A program made the translations under genes and the position numbers. The notes beneath the pieces are model-generated. The model worked only from the letters and a program-made list of their open reading frames with translations, ran no database searches and was not told the origin of the DNA. Of a DNA stretch of 64,000 bases, positions 46,964 to 58,547 are shown in pieces (within the stretch, counting starts at the first letter, position 1; each line of letters begins with the position of its first letter). The stretch comes from Angiostrongylus vasorum (Eukaryota; Nematoda; Chromadorea; Rhabditida; Metastrongylidae): positions 558,001 to 622,000 of the forward strand of contig JADANN010000286.1 of NCBI GenBank assembly GCA_018806985.1, given 5' to 3'.

Positions 46964-47169
46964 TTAACTCAAATAATTGAGTAATAATAACTCAACGCCA
47001 CAATACCGCAATAGTCGATAAATTATCGACAGATATCGAGATACCAGCGTCATACGTTACGGGCTAATATTGAGAATCTTTTCTTACAAAGGCTTTAACG
47101 TTTAACTTTAGAATCAACACATGAAGACAAGAATATAAAAACGAACTGAGTGAAAAAAATCGTACGAAC

Positions 47170-47584
47170 CTAATGTTAGTGAAGGCGCTGATGAAGAGGT
47201 ACATGGGCTCTGAGCCATTGCAACAACTCCACTCGTCCTGGGCCTGTCATGCCTTTCAGGATTCCTTCTGCCGACCTCGAGTGGTCGTTTCAGAGATATG
47301 CCAGCCGGATTGCACGGTAGTTGGTGGTTCTGCCTTGGGGTGTTGCGCAGTCCTTCCTCACTTCTCACTACCCGGATCAGTTCCTTCATCGAAAGGAAAT
47401 CGCTGCAGTGATCGCGAGATGTGCGAGCAGTGACGAAATCGTCGGACATCTCGATTACGACGGGTTCAGGAGCGGTGCTCACTCGTCTTTGCCCTCCCAT
47501 TGCAACTCGTCCGTTCACCATCAGCTTCGGGATCGAAAGGCACTGACTCACATTCACGATAGGAACCTGGTTCATCTTCTGTTC
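47170..47584 (-). CDS. Candidate coding exon, unknown gene
   Basis: On the - strand, bounded by acceptor GTAATTAG (exon from 47584) and donor ATTAG/GTTCGT after 47170. The frame carries an ATG at 47575 and about 135 codons with host-like composition: VPIVNVSQCLSIPKLMVNG, VVIEMSDDFVTARTSRDH, and a Ser-rich end. It is the best non-channel exon in the window. The + strand frames 47173-47797 overlap it but lack splice context. No domain recognised. Confidence 0.5.
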
Positions 47585-47959
47585 CTAATTACAGCATCTA
47601 TGTTAGTCCAAAAAACAAGTGGAGGAAATTTTCAGCAAAATCAGAGTTACACGCTTAGAAGTATCATAATATCTTCTGGATGCGGAAAAGCAATGTATTC
47701 CCATGACTACTCCATAAATCGAGAAAAAAATTTGAAGTGCTCAGTCACTAGCGCATTTAGATCCTTAAAGTTCAAGAAGGAATACGTTACTCTCTAATGA
47801 AAAAAGCTAACCTTCGAAATCGAACAATTGATTTCTTCGCGTAGAAGTTTGTTGGAGGACTAAAAACTTCTAAAAAATTCAAAGCTTGGCGAATTGATGG
47901 CAACGAACACCCGTGGTTTGCAAAGGGCGTAACTCAGACAGGCAGTAAGAAAGAAACGC

Positions 47960-48045
47960 AAAACGAGGGCTTCAGTGGTGCAGTGAGTAACACATGAGCC
48001 CTCCGAAATGGCAATGAATGTATCTTACAAAATACCTAGGCGTGA
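47960..48045 (+). repeat. Family B-type tRNA-like head fragment
   Basis: GGGCTTCAGTGGTGCAGTGAG with AACACATGAGCC, the same head as at 48123 and 4695. The B body is absent. Confidence 0.6.
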
Positions 48046-48059
48046 AAAAATATTAAGCA

Positions 48060-48245
48060 ATAAGTAAGAAGTTAAACATTGTAATTTCGACTACAGCCTC
48101 AGCATAGCTGGGTTTGACGCCCAAGGGCCTCAGTGGTGCAGTGGGTAACACGTGAGCCCACCGAAAGAGTAATTGCAGGCTGAAGCTCACGTGGGGTCTG
48201 TATTTTGCAAATATCTCAACATCATTATGGTTATAACTCCGACGG
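48060..48245 (+). repeat. Family B copy with alternative head
   Basis: CTACAGCCTCAGCATAGCTG, then head GGGCCTCAGTGGTGCAGTGG, then GCAAATATCTCAACATCATT. Confidence 0.75.
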
Positions 48246-48842
48246 TTTCTTTTCAAGAACAACTGAACTATCAGTACGTTGTGTCATTGTGATTATGATA
48301 AAGAGGTCAAAAATGCTCCAAAGTTCTGGATACTTATCACCAAGGGTGGTAGCTTCTACCACATTTCTAACAAGTGCTTTATTGCAAAATTGAAAGGACA
48401 TGGCAGTACAACTGATTGAATTCGTGAAAAACGTAATTTGATTCGAACCTGATTTCCCGACGTGCGTGCTTTCTTCACACAGCAGCATCCGGGCAGGAAA
48501 GAGAAGCGTGGCATTCCTAAAATAGTCTACTACTCGTCAATCAACAACGAAATACGACCGTGCCATTCATAAGAACCGGACAGAATAATGCTGTGTTTTC
48601 TTCACTGTCTTTCTACCCGTCGGTTGGAACGATAAGATTGTCAACATTACGAAGCCCGTGTCTAACAGTAGAGTTTCTCTTTTTCATGAAAAGCTGCAGT
48701 TTTTTTTTACATGGTATTGCAAAACGAGGTGGGTTTACTTCTATGAAGGTGAAGACCAACTCTAGAGTTGTTTACTAGTCATTTACAAACCCAGTAGATG
48801 AAATATCCTCAAAAGGATTAGCAAAAGAAACAATGTATGAAA

Positions 48843-49135
48843 GCAAATGGGATTTCGAAAGGCTTTCTTTAGGGACAAATCATATCAACGAGATAATTGA
48901 AATCTCGCGAGGATGCTAAACGCCGTCATGCCTCGCTTCGATTGATCTAAGGAAGGCGTTCGACATAGTTATGATGGAAGCGGCCATAGAAGCCCTAGTC
49001 AGGACTCATACTCAGAGCACATTTGACCTATGAGCTATGCACGAACTTCTTAACCAGAATTCCAAACAACGTAACTCCATCCTTCATATATTATTCAACG
49101 AAGATCGGGTTTCTCATGAGAAATGGTCTTACTTC
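48843..49135 (+). pseudogene. Decayed RTE-type reverse transcriptase fragment
   Basis: MGFRKAFFRD and, after a frame change, SIDLRKAFDIVMMEAAIEAL correspond to the GFRKG and motif A (F-D) region of the RTE copy at 60044-60240. Stops and frame changes follow. Only part of the RT domain is present. Confidence 0.7.
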
Positions 49136-49282
49136 TGACACCTCATTCATGATCAACATAACGAATCCTATCACGTAGGTGACAAAGAGAATCAGAATCT
49201 TGGCTTACGATCGCGGTTAAGGAACTTGTTGAAGATAACAAATGGCAACACAGGTAATGTAGCTGGTGTCCTTAGCGAATGA

Positions 49283-49430
49283 TAAAGGATAAAGCTCTCG
49301 GCGTTGATCAGTCTCTAAGCAATGCGCCATACACTAGACTTCATTAAACATCGTTAGAGGTGATTGAACGTACATCTGCCCTATACAGTGACCGCCTTGG
49401 CTTACATAGGGATCGAGTAAGTCAGTTGTT
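49283..49430 (-). repeat. SINE-A 3' fragment
   Basis: GATAAAGGATAAAGCTCTCGG to GGGATCGAGTAAG; the head and core half is missing. It lies 150 bases downstream of the RT fragment. Confidence 0.8.
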
Positions 49431-49434
49431 TACA

Positions 49435-50260
49435 CTAGAAACGATGACTTTCTATAGGAAGGTTGCGCATTGTCTCCAGATATAACATGAACGTCGTTGC
49501 CACGAAAGATTTGCTTCACCCAGATTTTCCATTGTAGAGATGAAAAAATTTGCCCATTTCCAATTCTCACTCCTTCACAATCAAGAAGGTTTAGGGAAAC
49601 CCAGAATATTGTTGAACATTAGAGCCCAGGAAAGATTTCTCGACTTTCGTAAACATAACATTTCGTTCCTTAGCGTTGGAAAAGTGAGCGGCATGGAGCA
49701 AGCAGCAAAAACCCGACTTCGGTATCAGTAATCGGTATTTTTTGCATAAAGATAAACTTAAATAGGTTGTTGCGAAGCTCCCGAAAACAAAATCGTCTGG
49801 TCAACATAGTTGCTGCCCGCAGCCTTCTCAGAACCTTAATGATTTGAGTAGAGTGTCCACAGCAGTCGCGAAGAAGTTTCGCAACAACCTCATGTCAATA
49901 TGGCAACGTATAACCTCATTTTTTCCATCCTTGTCAGAAACCTACCGACGAAGAATTTCTGGTCAGAAGATGAGGAAAGATAAATGAAACCTACTAGTTC
50001 AATGTTCACTTCATGCTTGGAAGACAAGGCCGAAATACTCGAAGAAATTAGGAGTTTCTTAACCGATTACAGTTTTCCAACCTCTTCTTCTTTGTCCAAA
50101 TTCAGCACTTTTCCTCATAAGGCGATCCACAGGAAAGGGGTTCAGTGATTCATGTGGAATGGCTTAATCTTCTACCACAGGACCAAGTAGTTAATTTTTG
50201 CGTTTTGTGAAAGAGAGCGTTATTAGCACTCGAATTTGATCAGCTGCATGAACCATACAC
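49435..50260. other. No supported gene
   Basis: AT-rich sequence. Further exons of the - strand candidate could be here, but none is clear. Confidence 0.35.
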
Positions 50261-50264
50261 TCAC

Positions 50265-50563
50265 CACTGCTATAACTGACAGCGACGAGATCATCGCCAT
50301 TTCCAACGAGAGAGAAAAAGGGTAGTAAACACAAATAGAACTGAACACAGCAGCATCGCATGTCCACGACGGCGACGATTGGCTATAAAGTGGGGTCGAC
50401 GGCGATGCGAGTTTCTTCGCCGTATGCTCCATCCATTTCAGGATAACGCGAGCGTCACACGACCCCAAGCATAGTAAAGAGCACATCATTAGGCCAAATA
50501 AGGTTAGTGTTGTGTCCTGAAGAGCGGCGGAATTCCTCGTAGGAAGTGATGCGCAAACAAATA
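50265..50563 (-). CDS. Candidate exon of a membrane protein, unknown
   Basis: On the - strand, acceptor TTTTTTCTTAG and donor GCAGTG/GTGAGT enclose a frame of about 99 codons (one base carried in, phase 0 out). Two hydrophobic segments, TLTLFGLMMCSLLCLG and SLEMAMISSLSVIAV, flank a Ser/Pro/Trp-rich loop. The incoming phase agrees with the donor of the next upstream candidate exon at 51104. A two-or-more-pass membrane protein is inferred; no family recognised. Confidence 0.5.
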
Positions 50564-50639
50564 CTAAGAAAAAAGAGGTATATGTCTTATCGTTTAGTAA
50601 CACCTTATAGATGCATACAGTCTTGTTCATACCGTTAAA

Positions 50640-50940
50640 GTTTTCATTACATATTTATGTTTAGCAACATTATCATAGCTGTTCGTTAGTGTCCACTGTG
50701 AAGATTTAATCACTATTTGTTATCTAGAAGTCTAAGAAAAGGAGAAGGAAATAAAGGAAAGGAAAAAAAAGGAAAGAAGGCAAATGAAGAAGCAAAAAGA
50801 AGAATAAATCAAAAAAATGAAGTGAAAGAGATCACAATAAAAGAAAAATGGTAAGGGAGGCAACGAACAGTAAATCGAGATTAAGTCATTGGGGAAGCAA
50901 ACTCGGGAAAGCTGGAATGAGAACAAAAAGAAGGAAGTTA
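50640..50940. other. Purine-rich tract
   Basis: The + strand at 50735-50860 is almost entirely A and G (GAAAAGGAGAAGG-type). It would be an intron of the - strand candidate. It yields a spurious Phe/Ser-rich frame. Confidence 0.7.
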
Positions 50941-51103
50941 GTGGCTTTCGAACTCGTCCTGGAAAGAAGTACGGGTGAACAGCCTGAACGTAGGAAACAG
51001 TGACAAAATGTTGCTATGAATGGTCAGATTATTGTTCTTAGTTGTATGAGTAGAACGAGGGAAAAATACACGCGACATTTCCAGTGGTGCTGTTATCGCT
51101 AAC

Positions 51104-51284
51104 CGAGAAAAAAAGGAATTGACTGACAGAAGCGAAAACGGAGCGGACTGATCGACGACCACCGTCCGCTAGCAGTCGGACCGCCCATAAGTGAATCAAC
51201 AGAACTGCGCTTTAAGCTGATGGGTGACACCGAACTGTCAAAGGTTAGGAGAACGTCAGCAACCATAGTTGTCCATACCTTCAT
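51104..51284 (-). CDS. Candidate first exon, unknown membrane-protein gene
   Basis: The ATG at 51284 begins MKVWTTMVADVLLTFDSSV, then a Ser/Arg-rich stretch SPISLKRSSVDSLMGG. The donor CTCG/GTTAGC leaves phase 1, which the exon at 50563 accepts. An internal CTTTGACAG could instead be an acceptor, so the start is uncertain. Confidence 0.4.
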
Positions 51285-51340
51285 AATATGTTGAGATGTA
51301 AGCAAATCCCAAATGAGGTATTGCTTCGATGTTCGACGAG

Positions 51341-51618
51341 GGCGCTTGTAGCGTTTTTGTTAGTGGTGCCTCGTAACACACATGTAGTCATTAGTTCGAT
51401 CCTCGCCTAGGCTTACCAAACCTTCGATGCCTACTGGATCGGCAAAATGCTACCAGAATTATCTGAGAGGGATAGTTGCATCGACTGAGTACATCAGTGA
51501 GCCATTAAAAGTCACTGTATAGGCCAGATATGCATTCAATCAAACGATTATGCATCCTCTAACGAAGCTTGATGAAGTCGAATGCATGGCCCATCCCTAT
51601 GCAATTGATCAGCTTCGG
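51341..51618 (+). repeat. SINE-A copy, divergent
   Basis: Head GGGCGCTTGTAGCGTTTTTG, a strong B box TTAGTTCGATCCTCG, a diverged core, and the CCAGATATGCATTCAATCA block with a small insertion. Confidence 0.85.
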
Positions 51619-52102
51619 AAGAAGCTTTACTGTCTTACAAATGAAGTTCAGAAACACTCGTCTTTGCTGTATAACACCATTTTTGACAAATACCGTGGTA
51701 ATCAGTTCACATTAGACTTAACTCATCAATTCAGGTCTGGAATTTTACTGCGGACGCGAGTAGTTTTTCTTTCTCTTTCAAGACGCAGATTTTTGGCAGA
51801 AGTCGCTCACTGTTTAGCGGAACGATGGACGGCTTGAGCGATACAGGGCTGGTTGCCCATCACTCGTGGAGAACACAACAAGTCGATGTGCTTCTTCAGG
51901 TGACCAGACACTATGGTGTGGTCTTGCCAAAGGCAAAGGACGTCTGCGCTATAACTACGACACTGACCGTAAATCAGAATATCGATATTAAATAATACAA
52001 TGAATCTATACTGCCAATGTTAAGCTTTTTAACTAGACTGAACTTATTTACTACTTTCTCGGGTTATTAAACTAGCACGATGTTGGTAAAAAAGACTTGT
52101 TT

Positions 52103-52390
52103 GGCTAACGTTTCGGCGCATTCGCCTTCTTCAGAGTGGATTGATTCGAGTCCACGGCCGGACACGACTTTCCATTCCGGCCCACGTCCATTCCATAGCC
52201 GTACGTCCTCACAACGTGACTTTTCGCTGATGCATCGGACCAAATTCGATGGAGTGGGCAGAACCACTTCAACGAAGTATCCTGTATTGAGAACAAACAG
52301 CTACGATAATCGACTTGGACCATTCTGGCTCCAAAGAACGTGAAGGTGCGGATACCTTAGCCGAATAAAGTTTTCTAACAACTCTGTCTT
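52103..52390. repeat. Element with CGAAACGTTAGCC-type inverted ends, larger copy
   Basis: The left end is the complement of CTCTGAAGAAGGCGAATGCG plus CCGAAACGTTAGCC. The right end, TACCTTAGCCGAATAAAGTT, is a decayed inverted match. The interior has GATTCGAGTCCACGGCCGG, also similar to 14680. Confidence 0.6.
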
Positions 52391-52768
52391 AGCTTGATCC
52401 AAATCCATAATCCATGGAGTCACTGCACTATTTATGCCGAGTTATGCGAAAATCATTTTTTAAAAATGAACCTCCACGATTAATTAGCTGTTTTCTTGAT
52501 AAGCAGACATGACCTTCCCTTTGACAATCGTGAAAATGAGGTAGCAATGTTTTTTATGAAGTGCGGGTAAACTTTTAACTACACATCTGACCCACTGCAG
52601 AGGTCTTTTCTTCTTCATTACAATGAGGCAAAAGTTTAAAACAAGCGGGATTATATGTGTTTCTTCGGCCACCACTGATGATTTCTCGAAGACCAAAATG
52701 AATAAAAAGCTTAATGAGTTGACAGATTTGTAGATGACACTTTGTCCATTAATCCTATTGTTCCAACG

Positions 52769-53156
52769 ATACTTGATATTTGAACGGCCGGTCCTCACTG
52801 GTTGTGTGGGCACAGCATAATCTCCATTTTTTCGGGGGATTTGCTAGTTAAGCCATTGTGGTTCCTTGGAATACCGAGCTCAGCCCGGCCAAAGTCTGCT
52901 CCAGGTCCTCACCACCACAGGCAGTCGCAGCGCTTGTGGATCAGACGGAGATTTGCCAGCATGCGCCTAATTTGATACCAGGAAAGTGGTTGATCCTGGC
53001 TTTGGTTTACTCTTAGTTGCGCGTCCTGATGGAAACGCCGGCCTCCTTTTCAGCTTGGGAAACCCCTGCCGGGAGGATGAACCTCCTCGCTATACATCGC
53101 AGACCGACAACCAGGAACACTTCTCACTCACGAAGACACGGTAAACCGTTGGGAGG
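52769..53156 (+). repeat. Family F copy 8
   Basis: From CGATACTTGATATTTGAACG to CACGGTAAACCGTTGGGAGG. Confidence 0.88.
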
Positions 53157-53797
53157 TGTTCTAACAATATGTTTGCATAACATAGTTTTCTAAATACTCA
53201 CTCTAAGTACATTCGGGGATAAATTTTTCGAAAATTCTAAAGGGAGTGATTTCTTAGTCGAAGATTTTTCAACACAAGCGCGGCGGATGTAAGCGTTGAC
53301 TGAGCTTCGGAAATACCATGACGTTTAACTGTACTAAATCGCTTCCACAGCAGAAATTCGACGAAAACATCGTTGAACAAGAGCGAAAGGAAAGGTCATT
53401 TGCTTTCCAGAAAATCAAAAATCCATCGCAATAGCAAAAGCAAAAAAGCCCTTGCGTTGGAAAAACTCTACAAATTCTTACAGTTTCACTTAATTTAATA
53501 AAATTCGTTATGAGCTTAGATATGTTGGCACAAAGTGGCAAAAGGAACCGCCAGTCACAGATGATTACGTCTTGATTCCTGAGAGCGTTGATCCATCCAA
53601 ACTATTGTGAACTGAGACCGTTAAGCTTGTGGCTGCTATGAACTCGTTAGACTATAAACAGATTCAACAACACTGTAAAGATGAACGTGATATTTGAATG
53701 CCCTATTTACATTAAGAGTGAAAAATCTTGTGAAGGCCTCATTTTACTCCCAAACATGTTGGCTAGCAAAGTTGTTTCTTGCCTAGGGTTCCAAGAT

Positions 53798-54250
53798 AAC
53801 CACAATGATGCTGAGATATTTGGAAAACTCCGGACAGCTAGCATCTGTGGTGTTCATCGAACACGGTATTACTCTTTCAGGCCGCTAACGTGTTCACCAC
53901 CACACCATGCGAGTAATTCGTTTCACCTTTCTCTCAACCGTGTTATTGACCTGTAGGTGCTATCGGCAATCACGCGTAAACGAGATTGATCTGCGGAGCA
54001 TGGATCCGCATTGAACCCAGTGAAGCCGATGAAAAAAATTCAATAGCACGGCTGAGAGAAAGGCGAAACGAAAGATCACATGGTGTGGCGGTGAACGCTT
54101 TAGCCCCCGTAAAGGGTAATAGCGTGTTCGGTCCACACTGCAGAAATCTGCGGTCCAGGGGTTTTGCAAATATCTCCAGCATCATCGTGGTTATATTTCA
54201 TATAATATCCTGCCATTATAAAAAAGAGTAGGAAGTAAATAAAAAGTGAC
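53798..54250. repeat. Family B inverted pair, long palindrome
   Basis: Left arm CACAATGATGCTGAGATATT to CCTTTCTCTCAACCGTG. The right arm starts CACGGCTGAGAGAAAGG and ends CAAATATCTCCAGCATCATC. A centre of about 100 bases holds GGCAATCACGCGTAAACGAG. The CCTGCC block follows on the right only. Confidence 0.85.
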
Positions 54251-54674
54251 GGCATAGTTCCAAGATAGTCTTGCCAGGTCCCTCCCTATAGTTATCACTG
54301 GTAATCGCCGGCTTTATGAGTATCGCAGTGTGGATGGATAGTTTGAATGAAATGATAAAGAGGCAAACCCTATAAACACTGCATTTAAACACCTGGGAAC
54401 ACCTCTTTACTGCACTAATGAGTAAGCAATGAAATATTAAAAAAATATCCCAGCAAAATGATTTTTAAAAAACAAGTATGTCAAGCAGGGAGGATTACGA
54501 GGGATAAAATACCATTTTCCAACGACACAATCACATCGGATTAAACACTATAGAAGCTGAAACTAATTGATGCGGACGTAATTGAACCAATTTTTCCCTC
54601 TCTTATTAGCTAGCACAAACGGGGGGAGAAGAAGCCTGTGAAGTTCCCATTTTACTCTCAAATATGTTACAGAT

Positions 54675-54912
54675 AATCAAAACTGCAACACACACGTGGA
54701 ATCGATCCCCGCGCCCATGACCCACCTAGCCTTCCATCCCTCCCTTGTCTGGGAGGATAGCAGCACTGGCTCGATACATCGGTAGGCGACCACGAGTCAT
54801 TGTAAAGATCAGGTATGCATTCAATCACCTCCAACGATAATTAATGAAATCGAATGCATGGCGCATCCCTCAGGGGATTGATCAACGCCGAGAGCTTTAT
54901 CCTTTATCTTTC
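54675..54912 (+). repeat. SINE-A copy with core deletion
   Basis: The head start is lost. CACGTGGAATCGATCCCCGC is intact, then TCCATCCCTCCC joins directly to TTGTCTGGGAGG. Tail GAGAGCTTTATCCTTTATC. Confidence 0.88.
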
Positions 54913-55134
54913 ATCTACAATATCTTCATTATGTGCTATAATTAACCAATATAGTTGATTGGTTTCATAGCCAACAAGTTATAGCAGTTGCTCATGTCTG
55001 GCTCATGTATTTGCGTCGCCGTTGGCTGGCTTGCGCTCTGGAATGTCCGTAAGAACTGCTGTTCTTCCTTGGACAGTTCGCGCAGCTGTTTGACGCTCAA
55101 AATAGCTCTCTGCTACTCTCCATAGCAATGCTGC

Positions 55135-55410
55135 TCGCCTCTGACGACTCGTCTAGATCACTAGCACCCTTCTAAACTATTTTGGTTTCGTTATTGTATC
55201 AATGTACTTGTGTTTGTATAATTTATTCCATAGCATTGTCATTGCAACTTTATTATAATCTTCGCACTCATTGCTGTATCTCACTTCATTACCATACAAT
55301 CACCTTCTATCAGTAATCCAAGCAATGCTACTTCATAACGTCCAATTCAACCAATCTTATCCTCACGCCCACTGTACCTCTCATCATACCAGTTGAATAT
55401 ATGGCCTTTT
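55135..55410 (+). repeat. Family G repeat, copy 2
   Basis: CTCGCCTCTGACGACTCGTC to CAATGTACTTGTGTTTGTAT and TCACTTCATTACCATACAAT, collinear with 36845-37165 over about 280 bases. Confidence 0.8.
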
Positions 55411-56284
55411 AAGTGAATCACAAGTGGTTTGTAGTGGATGGAGTTTATATGAGCATGAAAGTAGTACAGTGAAGTTTGAATGTTAAGTGTTCAAGAAATA
55501 CTCAGAACGCAGCAATACGATGTCCTTCGAAATCGGGGCAAGTGGGAAATAGTTACTTAGGAAATTTCATTCGGAAAACAAAAGCTACTCCGTCATCATT
55601 TCTGTCGTCGCTTTATGCCCACTCTTCTTTAAAAAGGGCTCGGGAAATTCAGTTTTTTCGTTCCGTTGCTGTTTCTGCTTTGGACAGAACAAGATCGAAA
55701 ATCGTAAATGACACGAAAAACGTCTTGTGAGCAAAAAAGAAGAAAGCTGTAGAGTGAACAAAAGTAGAAAAAACTATTTATGGTCAGTGGAAATGGAGAG
55801 CAACGATGCGGGCTTATCACAGTCAAACTATTTCAAACGTAATCCAGGAAGGTTCACTCACCTTTCATGGGTTGACACCTATTCTTCATGTCCAAGCACT
55901 CCCTTACCGCCTGCCAGTATCACCAAGCTACTACTTGTAGGAAAATAAACAACAGTACGATGAGATCAGCGACAGGAAAAATTATTCAACGGGGCGTTCA
56001 TTTTAAAAAAAGAGCCTTACTGAAGATATTTCCAGTAAGCAGACATAAGAATGTCGCATCTTCTTGGTAAATATTCATAAAAGGAATTAATGAGAACGAC
56101 TATACAAATGACTCCATTGCTTTCCTGACCAGAGTGTTCACTTGGGTGACCTACGTGTCGTGAGGAGTTCATTGTGAGAACGATTCACACTTTTTCACCA
56201 TGAGGATTTTTTAAAAAGAATGCTGTTGGTGGCGAAGCAAGTACAGCCTCGTCACTTACAAACTACTTTCGTTATTTTTGTTCG
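55411..56284. other. No supported gene
   Basis: Open frames at 55476-55730 and 55727-55948 have no recognised product or clear splice pair. No repeat copy. Confidence 0.35.
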
Positions 56285-56526
56285 CTCCCCCTGCAACAGA
56301 CATGGGATCGATTCCCGCGCCCCTCGCCCACCAAGCCTTCCACCCCACGGGGTCGGCAAATTGGTACCAGACTTGTATGGGAGGATAGCAGCAGTGGTTC
56401 GATACATCGATCGGTCACCACGAGTGATTGTAGAGGCAGATATGCATTCAGTCACCTCCAACGATCCTTAATGAGGTCGAATGCATGACGCATCCCTAAG
56501 GGATCAACGTCGAGAGCTTTATTCTT
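56285..56526 (+). repeat. SINE-A copy, head truncated
   Basis: Starts CCCCCTGCAACAGACATGGG at the B-box side; core GGGGTCGGCAAATTGGTACC; end GTCGAGAGCTTTATTC. Confidence 0.88.
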
Positions 56527-57038
56527 AACAAACAACCATCATCACTGAACCTTTTCTGCTTTTTTTTATGTCTCCCTTATTTTTAAATAGTCAACGAGGA
56601 TCGAAACGTCGGACGTCATTGCATTGACATTTGGTGAAATTTACGATGCTATTATTATTTGTTGTAGTTCTATCTCATTGTCCTCTCGTTCAATCTTATA
56701 AGTTGTTAATCCACCAAAATATGAGATGACTGGTAAACACATAAAACACACCGTTAAGCGCAACGTTGCTAGCCGAGTTTTCTTTGATCTGAGAGCATCG
56801 AATGGCTTAAGTCAATTAGATGTTATGAAGTTGGTCGGCTAGTAGACAGACGGGAATGCTAGGAAGCAGCTGTGCCGATAACGAGGAACGACAGCATAGA
56901 ATTCGTCCGGCAGAATGAAAACGAAGGGTTGAGTTGCCAAGACAACTCTCATTCAACATTGTTACTAACGACGACTGATTGTGGCCGGCCAGCCAGGCAG
57001 CCAGACAACATGCCAGCGATCCCACATGTTGCTCACGC

Positions 57039-57062
57039 CAACATCCGGGCACCCGGATGTTG
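57039..57062. repeat. Short palindrome CAACATCCGGG/CCCGGATGTTG
   Basis: Two exact 11-base inverted arms separated by CA, in an unusually GC-rich 250-base patch (56900-57110). Confidence 0.9.
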
Positions 57063-57227
57063 TCTGCGTCGGTGTTGCCATCGCTGACAACTAGTCCACT
57101 GCCTTCTTCCAATCAAGTCGTATTGCTTTGTGCCCGAATTTCGAAGTTGTTCTTGTAGCTCGTATTTGGATCTATTCATACTTCTTCTACCAATTGCAAT
57201 ATATTATCATCAGAAATGATAGAACAA

Positions 57228-57465
57228 TAAGCGTTTGACGTTGATCAAATCTTGATGGATGCGTCGTGCATTCGACACCATTAGGGATCGCAGAGGTGAT
57301 TAAATGCATGTTTGGCCTATATGAGTTGAAAGAGCTTATGAGCCTGTGTAGTCCGTGCTTTTCATCCTCATTTACAAGTCTGGTGCAAATTTGTCCACTC
57401 CGGTAGGATGTGAGTAACCCTCGTGTATTGCAGGGCACCTCTAACCATTGCGCTACATGCGCCCT
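57228..57465 (-). repeat. SINE-A copy, divergent
   Basis: AAGCGTTTGACGTTGATC to CTAACCATTGCGCTACATGC. The core half is shortened. Confidence 0.8.
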
Positions 57466-58547
57466 TCTTACTGTCAGTACTATTACTAAAACTTTCGTTT
57501 CCTTTTTCGGGTTATTAAGACCATGAAGCGGTTGTCGTGCATGTTTTCATTTTTCATGGCTACCTTTCGAATTTGTTGCTGGGGCCACAATTTCATGCTT
57601 AATTGATTCAAATTAGACCTGATCTTACCAGTTTCAGAGTACGAAGGAAGAAACTAGGTTTAAAAACTTTCTGAAAAACAGGGTTATGACCAGCAGAAAC
57701 ATTTAAACCCTACTGGTGAATTATTAATCGACGTTGACAACGATGTGCAACCTTGAACGCCATAGTCTCACTTTTTTTTGTCTAATCCTTTAAGTATAAT
57801 AAGACCACTAGTAAGTAGTAGATTGCTGTAGTTAAAAGTAAGTGTAGTGATGGATGTCGTTTATTTTTTGAAGAAAAGACCAATGTTACTGTAAAAATCA
57901 GCAGTATCAATGATTCCCACGACTGAGCTTCTATTAACCTCGGCACTGATCAAATACTCTAGCCGGTTAGTCGCGAGGCTACGTGGCGGTGGCGGATAGG
58001 GGGGTTAATCGCTGATCAAAAGCGACCTTTGCTTTCCTGGGACGCAGATGGATCCAAGAAATGGACTCCCTGTTTTTGCTGCGCCGATTTCGCACATACT
58101 TTCTGTATTTGTTAGACGTATCCATGCATGCGTGTGTGGGTGCGTTCTCGCTTATGCGGACTGTATTCTACGAGTCAATTCGGCCAAAAGCGTGCATTCA
58201 AGTGACAGGGAAGTATATCGGAGGCGGTTAGGAGTCGCCTCCAACAAATAAGCTCTACATCCACTCTAGGAGAGCCTGGCAAGCTACCCGTGAGTATACC
58301 CACCCCCCACGTTCAGAGCGCAGCAAGCTATTCGTACTATCAAAAATGCTAAACACAGTAAAAAAAACGGGCCTCATTCCCCTAACCCCCGAAAGAGCCT
58401 CCAATTTCGCAGCGTTGGGTATGAGGAGTACGGAGAGGCTGCTAAAATCTCAGGGCCAATGGAACCTGCCTGGATTACAAAGAACTAAAGTGACGATCTG
58501 TATCTACAATGGGCGTACAAGTGCATCCGAGTCCTCTATAGAAGATC

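Noticed and set aside
47321..47797. 158-codon + strand frame
   Set aside because: It overlaps the - strand exon candidate, which has better composition and paired splice sites, and it has no splice context of its own.
56816..57112. 98-codon - strand frame in a GC-rich patch
   Set aside because: Both strands are open over the same stretch, no splice pair is evident, and the product is not recognisable.
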